Shown: positions 14,471 through 19,991 of the stretch, piece by piece | How the letters are laid out: each line of letters opens with the position of its first letter | Position numbering within the stretch: the first letter of the stretch is position 1 | From: Ruminococcaceae bacterium UBA1730 | Lineage (GTDB): Bacteria; Bacillota; Clostridia; Oscillospirales; Acutalibacteraceae | Direction of reading: 5' to 3' | DNA: 19,991 nt | Assembly: GCA_002315935.1 (NCBI GenBank) | Contig: DCII01000005.1 | Span: forward strand, 1 to 19,991 | Notes under the pieces: model-generated | What the model was told of the DNA's origin: nothing | What the model saw: only the letters and a program-made list of their open reading frames with translations | The model's database searches: none | Translations under genes and position numbers: made by a program

Positions 14471-16498
14471 TCATTTCCAGAACATAACAAAATTTCTCAA
14501 AAATTCATATATTGACGGCAGATAATACCGCAGATTACCATTAAGCATGAGCATTGAAAACGCCGTAACAATTACATTCGCCGTGCAAAGAGCAGATGAA
14601 GCCTTCACAATCAAACCCTTTGTTTCAAGTCTGTTTTCGCAAACGCAGATGCTGTAAAGCTGAAAGATAATTCCTGCCGAAGCAAGAACGCCCACAAGGG
14701 TTATATCGGCGGTATATCTGAAAATTATTCCTCCGAGGCAGGTGTCAACAAATGCCGTTATCAGAAGCGAAGCGAGGGCACTCGCAAGAATTGCTTTTCT
14801 CTGCTTCGACACCGATTTGCTTCTGAAAACATAATATGACAGAAAGATTGCAAGCATGAAAGGCATTGCAAATATGCCGATATTTGAATCGGTGTAAATA
14901 TATTTTCCGGAATCAATAATCGGGTCAACATCAATATTGAAAAACGGGAATTCCGCCGTAAGCTGAAATTGACGGAAGAAATAATGATAAAGCATCGGGA
15001 ATAATCCGCTGAGCGAAATCGTATATTCCGAGGTGTCTGCAACGGTCAGCTGATAAGCTGTTCCGAAATCAAACGGATTTGAAAACCTTGCATAATTATA
15101 CCACATTGCAAGAACAATTCCTATGCCGACGGGTACACAGAACGCAATGGTATTTGTTACGAAATCCTTGATATTGCGGGATTTCAGCGATTTGACAAAA
15201 TAAGCAATCAACGCTGTTGCAATAACAATGCCGAGCGAAAAAGCGGTATTCAGCCTTGAATGAATGCAGAGAGCGAATGAAATTCCCGAAGCAACAAACG
15301 AGAGAATTCTGAATGCTTTTTTTCTGCATAAACACGCAAGCAAGCCCCAGAAAACGGTTGCCGAAGCAAATGCCAATGCCGAAATCGAAGCAAAATAATA
15401 AAACGGACTGTATCCCCTCTGAAGCAGATAAACCATTGATGCTCCAAGAGCACCAAACGCCGTCAACGAAGCGAACCACGGCGAAATACTGCTGTTTATC
15501 AGCCTTGAAAGAAGCATCACCGCCAACGGCAGAAAAACTGAAACAATAAGTGCAAAAATTGCCGTAACCGTGCTTTCGGCAGGCAATTTACCCGTTACGA
15601 AATAATGCGGATAATAAACCGTGAATATTGGTGCAGTGCCGAAATATGAATAATATTTTCCGTCTTTATAGGCTCTGTCCCACAGAGAATGTGTTTCGCT
15701 TCTCGAATACGGGTCATAGGGATTTTCAAGCTCTTCAAGTGCAGGGTCGGGTTCAATATCCAAATAAAGCTGACCCTTTTCGAACGCATCAAATTGCTGA
15801 ACATAAGGATTCTGCTTTAAAATATCAATTCCATTTGAATAATCTATCTGATTAGCACCGTCTGCGGTTGCACAAATTCCCGAAAACAAAGCCGAACCGA
15901 AGGCACAGACAACAGCAGTAATAATCGCAACATTTCTGAATCTGAACGAACGGAAAAACTGCCTGTATTCCTTAACGCAATACATCAGCATCGAGGCCGC
16001 AATAAGAAAAGCAAGCCGCAGATAATTCATGTTAAAAATATATTCCGGATTTACGGTAATATCGTAGACCTCAAACTCATTTCTCATATCCGAAAATTCA
16101 AGCAGAATACCCGATGACTTATATTCGGGAGCGATATATACGGTTTTCCTCTGCAAATAAATATCAATACCGATTTTTTTAGCCGTAACCTCTCTGAAGG
16201 AATTTGGGTCCGACTCGGTTGAGGCATAAATCTTCACTTCGGTAAAAAATCCGCCTTCGGATTGACCACAAGGTCTAACGCTGAACGAAACGGAATTCAG
16301 AACAGTCGGTTCAAAATAAACCGAGCATTTTGAGCTGTTATCGCTTATTTTTTCGCATGAACCGAAAAAATGTTCAGAGGATTCTCCCCTTCTGCCTGCA
16401 ACGAATGCAAAATACGGAAAAGACGAAATGAGAGCTTCAACAAGCACGCAAACACAGATAATAATTATCGGAATAAAAATTTTAAGCTTTTTTTGCAT
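14471..16498 (-). CDS. GT-C-like membrane glycosyltransferase with N-terminal beta-rich domain
   Basis: The 675-residue protein begins with a membrane helix (about 6-28). An outer beta-rich stretch follows (about 30-155), rich in FEPTVLNSVSFSV- and EVKIYASTES-like strands, then about ten more helices. Its first large loop carries DAFEKGQLYLDIEP (Asp237), ENPYDPYSR (258-266) and WDRAYKDGKYYSYFG (273-287). This combination is typical of a widespread, uncharacterised family of predicted sugar-transferring membrane proteins. The start is taken as the ATG at 16496-16498, since GAGGAG lies just upstream. A longer frame to 16591 would only add basic residues within the preceding gene. It overlaps the 3' end of the FAD gene by 17 bases. 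Transfer of a lipid-linked sugar to a surface polymer is an inference. Confidence 0.65.
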   Translation of the reverse strand: MQKKLKIFIPIIIICVCVLVEALISSFPYFAFVAGRRGESSEHFFGSCEKISDNSSKCSVYFEPTVLNSVSFSVRPCGQSEGGFFTEVKIYASTESDPNSFREVTAKKIGIDIYLQRKTVYIAPEYKSSGILLEFSDMRNEFEVYDITVNPEYIFNMNYLRLAFLIAASMLMYCVKEYRQFFRSFRFRNVAIITAVVCAFGSALFSGICATADGANQIDYSNGIDILKQNPYVQQFDAFEKGQLYLDIEPDPALEELENPYDPYSRSETHSLWDRAYKDGKYYSYFGTAPIFTVYYPHYFVTGKLPAESTVTAIFALIVSVFLPLAVMLLSRLINSSISPWFASLTAFGALGASMVYLLQRGYSPFYYFASISALAFASATVFWGLLACLCRKKAFRILSFVASGISFALCIHSRLNTAFSLGIVIATALIAYFVKSLKSRNIKDFVTNTIAFCVPVGIGIVLAMWYNYARFSNPFDFGTAYQLTVADTSEYTISLSGLFPMLYHYFFRQFQLTAEFPFFNIDVDPIIDSGKYIYTDSNIGIFAMPFMLAIFLSYYVFRSKSVSKQRKAILASALASLLITAFVDTCLGGIIFRYTADITLVGVLASAGIIFQLYSICVCENRLETKGLIVKASSALCTANVIVTAFSMLMLNGNLRYYLPSIYEFLRNFVMFWK

Positions 16499-18038
16499 CG
16501 GTATTCTCCTCGTGATATTCCGCTTCCGTGTTGACATTCCATATATTCTCTTTCGTCTTTTTGCCCGAAAGAACATTCGAAACAGCTTCAAACGAAGTTG
16601 CCATTGAGTGGTCCATATTGTTATAGCGATGCTGACCGTTTCTGCCTACGCAATAGAGATTTTCAAAGCCGTTAAGGTATTCAACCAGCTCGTCAATGCG
16701 GTCATAGGTGTCAAAATATGCCGGATAAGCCTTCTGAACTCTTTCACGGTGGCTGTCGAGAATTTTGGTTTTATCATTGATAACACCCATTGAAATAAGC
16801 TCCGAAACAGCCTTTTCAACGCAGTTTTCTTCGCTCATGCTCCAGAATTCATCGCCCTCATTGCAGAAATATTCGAGACCGACCCAAACGGTTTTTTCGG
16901 GGTCCTCAACGAGATAGGGCGACCAGTTGTTGAAAACCTGAATTCTGCCGAGCTTAACGCCTGTGTCCTGAACATAAATCCAGCAGTCGGGAACAATATT
17001 CCCGAGGGTTTTAATGCCTGTTTCGTTCTTTAAATCAAGCTTATTCACAAGCAGACCGACGGTTACAAAATCTCTGTAAGGAAGTCCCTTTGCGATTTCA
17101 GAAGCTGATTGCGGAACATCGTTCATACCTGCAACAAGGTCCTTGACGGGCATTGACGAGAAGAAAATATCGCCTTCAAATTTTTCGCCGTTTTCGCAAA
17201 CAACGGAAATAATCCTTCCGTTTTCGGTTCTGATTTCTTGAACCTTGTGATTATATATGATTTTTCCGCCCATTTTTTCAAATTCTTCTCCGACTGTTTC
17301 CCAGAACTGACCCGGTCCGAGCTTCGGATAAACGAATTCTTCAATGAGCGAGGTTTCAACCTTTCTGTCCTTATTCGGCACAAGCTTTGAAAACATATCC
17401 TTGACAACCGCAAGAATCGAAAGCCCTTTAACTCTCTGTGCACCCCAATCGGCTGAAATTTCAGATGGATGCCTGCCCCAAAGCTTTTCGGTATAGCCCT
17501 CAAAAAACATCGAATAGAGCACCTTGCCGAAACGGTTGATATAGAAATTCTCAAGTGAGGTTTCTTCCTTCTTTGAAACGGTTGATTTGAGGTAACTGCA
17601 TCCTGCCTTAACCGTTCTTGCAAAGCCCATGTTGATAAATGTCTGCGGCTTCATCGAAATTGGGTAATCGAAAAATTTATTCAGATAAAAAATTCTCGAA
17701 ATTCTGTTTCTAACAAGCATTACCCTGTCTTCTTTTTCAGGGTCGGGACCGCCTTCGGCAAGCTTCTTTTCCCTGCCGAGGAGCTTATCATCCATTGAAG
17801 GTTCACCCTGAGTGGGCATGAGAGATTCCCAGAAATCCGTCACTCTCTTATCCTTTGAAAAAAATCTGTGACCGCCTATATCCATTCTGTTGCCTTTATA
17901 TCTGACAGTTCTCGAAATTCCGCCGAGAGTTTCGCTTGCTTCAAGAATGATGACCTCATATTCATCAGACTGACGAAGCAATTCATAGCCCGCAGTCAAT
18001 CCTGCAGGACCGCCGCCGATAATGACAATCTTTTGCAT
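16482..18038 (-). CDS. FAD-dependent oxidoreductase of the UDP-galactopyranose mutase/amine oxidase type
   Basis: The 518-residue protein starts with a FAD-binding Rossmann fold: IIGGGPAGLTAGYELL (GGGPAG at 8-13) and the ribose-binding Glu33 in EASETLGGISRTV. GGHRFFSKDKRVTDFW (from 55) matches the flavin-binding segment in UDP-galactopyranose-mutase-like proteins. The C-terminal GRNGQHRYNNMDHSMATSF (from 465) is the second cofactor-contacting motif, with its characteristic NNMDHS. It is longer than classical Glf (about 370-400) and belongs to the related group usually annotated as NAD(P)/FAD-dependent oxidoreductases. GGAGG sits just before the ATG at 18036-18038. It is the first gene of the operon with the two GT-C-like proteins. 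A plausible job is to alter the sugar ring or redox state of a nucleotide- or lipid-linked sugar, but the substrate is unknown. Confidence 0.8.
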   Translation of the reverse strand: MQKIVIIGGGPAGLTAGYELLRQSDEYEVIILEASETLGGISRTVRYKGNRMDIGGHRFFSKDKRVTDFWESLMPTQGEPSMDDKLLGREKKLAEGGPDPEKEDRVMLVRNRISRIFYLNKFFDYPISMKPQTFINMGFARTVKAGCSYLKSTVSKKEETSLENFYINRFGKVLYSMFFEGYTEKLWGRHPSEISADWGAQRVKGLSILAVVKDMFSKLVPNKDRKVETSLIEEFVYPKLGPGQFWETVGEEFEKMGGKIIYNHKVQEIRTENGRIISVVCENGEKFEGDIFFSSMPVKDLVAGMNDVPQSASEIAKGLPYRDFVTVGLLVNKLDLKNETGIKTLGNIVPDCWIYVQDTGVKLGRIQVFNNWSPYLVEDPEKTVWVGLEYFCNEGDEFWSMSEENCVEKAVSELISMGVINDKTKILDSHRERVQKAYPAYFDTYDRIDELVEYLNGFENLYCVGRNGQHRYNNMDHSMATSFEAVSNVLSGKKTKENIWNVNTEAEYHEENTDAKKA

Positions 18039-18081
18039 ATGTTAATCCTCCGTAAAAGAACACTTTTCCATTGTTTTGTCA

Positions 18082-18110
18082 ATTATATCATCAAATATGT
18101 AAAATTGCAA
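18082..18110 (-). promoter_or_regulatory. sigma-A promoter of the FAD/GT-C operon
   Basis: On the minus strand TTGCAA (18105-18110) and TATAAT (18082-18087) are 17 bases apart. The -10 is preceded by TGA, an extended -10. Transcription would begin near 18075, about 37 bases upstream of the FAD gene. The 11-base word ATGATATAATT around the -10 is the same as at the sugar dehydratase promoter (2205-2233). Confidence 0.8.
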
Positions 18111-18143
18111 TTAAAAAAGGATTAATGAATTGTAAAAAACCTG

Positions 18144-18181
18144 CCAAAAAACCGCTGTGTCCATTACTGAACACGGCGGTT
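18144..18181 (-). terminator. Terminator of the GNAT-oxidoreductase operon
   Basis: Read on the minus strand, AACCGCCGTGT (18171-18181) and ACACAGCGGTT (18150-18160) form an 11-bp stem with one mismatch around a 10-base loop, followed by TTTTTGG. It lies eight bases after the stop of the gene at 18190, which is a textbook position. Confidence 0.85.
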
Positions 18182-18189
18182 GAATTTTA

Positions 18190-19323
18190 TCAGAGAATAA
18201 TTCTCTTCTCTTCGAGCGGCATCTGCGGTCTGAAATTTGGAACCTGCATCGTTTTGCCGTTATTGACAACCGAAAGCTCCGAAAGGAGACCGACTGCCGT
18301 CCATTCGCAGGCTTTATAAACATCAAGCTCGGGCTGAGTATTTGTGCGGATTGCGTTGATGAAATCTTCAACTATGAAGAAGTCTCCGCCGTTATGACCC
18401 GCCTTGAGCTGTTCTTCGGTTGCGTGCTTATATCTTTCGGGAACATACATATCGAATTCATCGAGCTTCTTCCATTTCATTTCATGAAGCGGAGAATCTT
18501 CACCGATGAATGAAACTCTGTCTATATCCTGACCGTGCATCTTGAGCTGAGCAATGCCGTTTGTGCCTTGGAGCTGGTAATTATCCATATTGTGCGGACG
18601 GGGTGACATACAGTCAACACGGATGTTGAGAAGCTTGCCGTTTGCTGTTCGGCACATTGTTGTTGTTCCGCTGTCCTGCTTAAGACCGAGAGTGTTCCAT
18701 ACGCCCGGTGAGAAGGTTGAAATTTCCGTTATTCTGTCGCCGGGGAACCACTGCATAACGGGACCTACGCTGTGAGTGGGATAGAAATTTCCTCTCTTTC
18801 CGCACTGCCAGAATGAACGCCACGAGGTCTTTCCGTTAGGATAAACAAAGAGATTACCGATATTATGAAGATACATTCCCTCTGCGTAATAGGGTTCGCC
18901 GAAAACTCCGTGAGCAACCATATTCTTGAGCTGCTGAACTCTCGGGTCATAGATATAGTTCTCGGCAAACATATAGATTTTCTTATATTTTTCAACGGTT
19001 TCGCAAAGCCAGAAAAGCTCATCCATTGTTACGCCTGCCGTTACCTCGCACATAACGTGCTTGCCTGCTTCGAGTGCGGCAATTGCCTGCGGAACATGGC
19101 ACTGCATCGGAGTTGCGATGATAACCGCATCAATATCCGACTCAAGCATATCATCGAAAACACGGTATTTTTTGATGTCTCCGCCGATTTTTTCTGCCGC
19201 ATCATTGAGATGCTGTTCATCGAGGTCGCACATTGCGGCAATTTCAACATAAGGGATATTCTGAAGTCCCATAAGAGTTGAGAGACCTCTTGTTCCTGCG
19301 ATACCTATTTTAATATTAGCCAT
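18190..19323 (-). CDS. Gfo/Idh/MocA family protein with GH109-like signatures
   Basis: The 377-residue protein has an N-terminal NAD-binding fold (IKIGIAGTRGLSTLMG, 4-19; CDLD near 32-35; AVIIATPMQCHVPQAIAALEAGKHV). The usual EKP motif is replaced by EVT (93-95), so the lysine of typical sugar dehydrogenases is absent. Downstream are NMVAHGVFGEPYYAEGMYLH with Tyr151-Leu-His153, and NFYPTHSVGPVMQWF with Tyr181 and His184. From memory, YLH and YPTH are active-site hallmarks of GH109 glycosidases, which cleave alpha-GalNAc by an NAD-dependent redox cycle, and their EKP motif is also altered. No secretion signal is seen, so the substrate would be cytoplasmic. AAGGAG lies upstream of the ATG at 19321-19323. 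It is 26 bases after the GNAT gene and probably shares its transcript. A plain dehydrogenase remains possible. Confidence 0.85.
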   Translation of the reverse strand: MANIKIGIAGTRGLSTLMGLQNIPYVEIAAMCDLDEQHLNDAAEKIGGDIKKYRVFDDMLESDIDAVIIATPMQCHVPQAIAALEAGKHVMCEVTAGVTMDELFWLCETVEKYKKIYMFAENYIYDPRVQQLKNMVAHGVFGEPYYAEGMYLHNIGNLFVYPNGKTSWRSFWQCGKRGNFYPTHSVGPVMQWFPGDRITEISTFSPGVWNTLGLKQDSGTTTMCRTANGKLLNIRVDCMSPRPHNMDNYQLQGTNGIAQLKMHGQDIDRVSFIGEDSPLHEMKWKKLDEFDMYVPERYKHATEEQLKAGHNGGDFFIVEDFINAIRTNTQPELDVYKACEWTAVGLLSELSVVNNGKTMQVPNFRPQMPLEEKRIIL

Positions 19324-19349
19324 ACTATACTTACTCCTTTCAGGATTGA

Positions 19350-19931
19350 TTATTCTGCTGCGTAAACGATTTTATAGGGCGTTCCGTCTTCGTTGACCAT
19401 CTGAACGCTCGGAATTCCGTAATCCTTAAGAACAGCCGCCCATCTTTCTTCCATTCCTTCGTCATATTCAACGGGAAGGAAGCCTGCGTTGAGGTAGCCC
19501 TTGACTGCACCCTTTCTCCATTCATCGGTAGTGAGAAGAATGAACTCAACGCCTTCCGCTTCAAGCTTTTTACAGGTTATTACACTCAGATATTTGCTCA
19601 ATTTCTTTCCTCTGAAATCGGTACGGATACCGACCATGTGCATATCGCCGTAATTTGTTTCCGGGTCTCTGTAAGCGGTTACCGTTCCGATATGTTCTCC
19701 GCCGTAATCAATAAAGAAAACATCCTTGAACGGGTCAACCGGTCTGCCTCTGACGATAATATCCATGAAGGATTCTTCGTTTGCGTCATCATCAACAAGA
19801 CCGTTTTTGCAGCATTCAACCCATGCCATTTTGTCTGCTTCGCAGCTGTAATTTGATATTGAATAGCCCTCCGGAAGAGGTTCATCATTGATTGGGGTTC
19901 CGGGGAACCAATACATTTTTAACTGTGCCAT
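19350..19931 (-). CDS. GNAT-family N-acetyltransferase
   Basis: The 193-residue protein has a GNAT core: VFFIDYGGEHIGTVTAY (about 71-87), then the acetyl-CoA-binding MHMVGIRTDFRGKKLSKYLS (about 98-116), and ILLTTDEWRKGAVKGYLNAGF, the typical C-terminal strand and turn. The acetyl-CoA loop reads RGKKLS from Arg107 instead of the consensus RGxGxG/A, a conservative variant. The N-terminal MYWFPGTPI and the mid-protein VRGRPVDPFKDVFF are unusual and may form the acceptor site. GGAGGT (19934-19939 on the complementary strand) precedes the ATG by a few bases. It is the first gene of a two-gene unit with the GH109-like protein, so a sugar or amino-sugar acceptor is possible but unproven. Confidence 0.83.
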   Translation of the reverse strand: MAQLKMYWFPGTPINDEPLPEGYSISNYSCEADKMAWVECCKNGLVDDDANEESFMDIIVRGRPVDPFKDVFFIDYGGEHIGTVTAYRDPETNYGDMHMVGIRTDFRGKKLSKYLSVITCKKLEAEGVEFILLTTDEWRKGAVKGYLNAGFLPVEYDEGMEERWAAVLKDYGIPSVQMVNEDGTPYKIVYAAE

Positions 19932-19991
19932 AATTGACCTCCATACATTAATGAAATAAGGAAACGTTGATTAAATCGGCAAGCAAGATTT

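Overview
The window looks like a chromosomal segment of a Gram-positive, spore-forming anaerobe of the class Clostridia, probably close to Oscillospiraceae/Ruminococcaceae. This rests on the clostridial gene order ylxM-ffh-rpsP-khpA-rimM-trmD and dgt-dnaG-sigA, a spoIIP sporulation gene, strong GGAGG-type ribosome sites with several TTG starts, and consensus sigma-A promoters. The genus is an inference. There are no tRNA or rRNA genes, insertion sequences, CRISPR arrays or prophage genes.

Layout. (1) Positions 180-2147, minus strand: a membrane-bound FlaA1/WbpM-type nucleotide-sugar 4,6-dehydratase. A perfect leftward promoter at 20-48 drives something beyond the left edge. (2) Positions 2148-2643: a 496-bp divergent intergenic region with two consensus promoters, two copies of an unusual inverted repeat (TGTAAAG-N8-CTTTACA) and an inverted pair of DnaA-box-like 9-mers. 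(3) Positions 2644-6195, plus: an SRP/ribosome-maturation operon (ylxM, ffh, rpsP, khpA, rimM, trmD). It lacks rplS at its end. (4) Positions 6315-7213, plus: rpmE and an IMPACT/YigZ family gene, each followed by a hairpin terminator. (5) Positions 7330-11220, plus: dgt, dnaG and sigA, the replication-initiation and housekeeping sigma cluster. (6) Positions 11515-12889, plus: spoIIP and a small secreted protein of unknown function. (7) Positions 12869-18038, minus: a three-gene operon with one strong promoter, encoding a UDP-galactopyranose-mutase-like FAD protein and two polytopic GT-C-like membrane proteins. (8) Positions 18190-19931, minus: a GNAT acetyltransferase followed by a Gfo/Idh/MocA protein with GH109-like active-site signatures.

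How they work together. The plus-strand genes are core information processing: protein targeting, ribosome assembly, tRNA m1G37 methylation, dNTP control, primer synthesis and transcription initiation. The minus-strand genes are mainly cell-surface sugar chemistry: nucleotide-sugar dehydration, possible sugar ring modification and glycosyl transfer across the membrane. The least explained signals are the repeated palindromes in the divergent control region at 2148-2643, the uncharacterised FAD/GT-C operon, the GH109-like oxidoreductase, and the small secreted protein whose coding region runs through the terminator of the converging operon.
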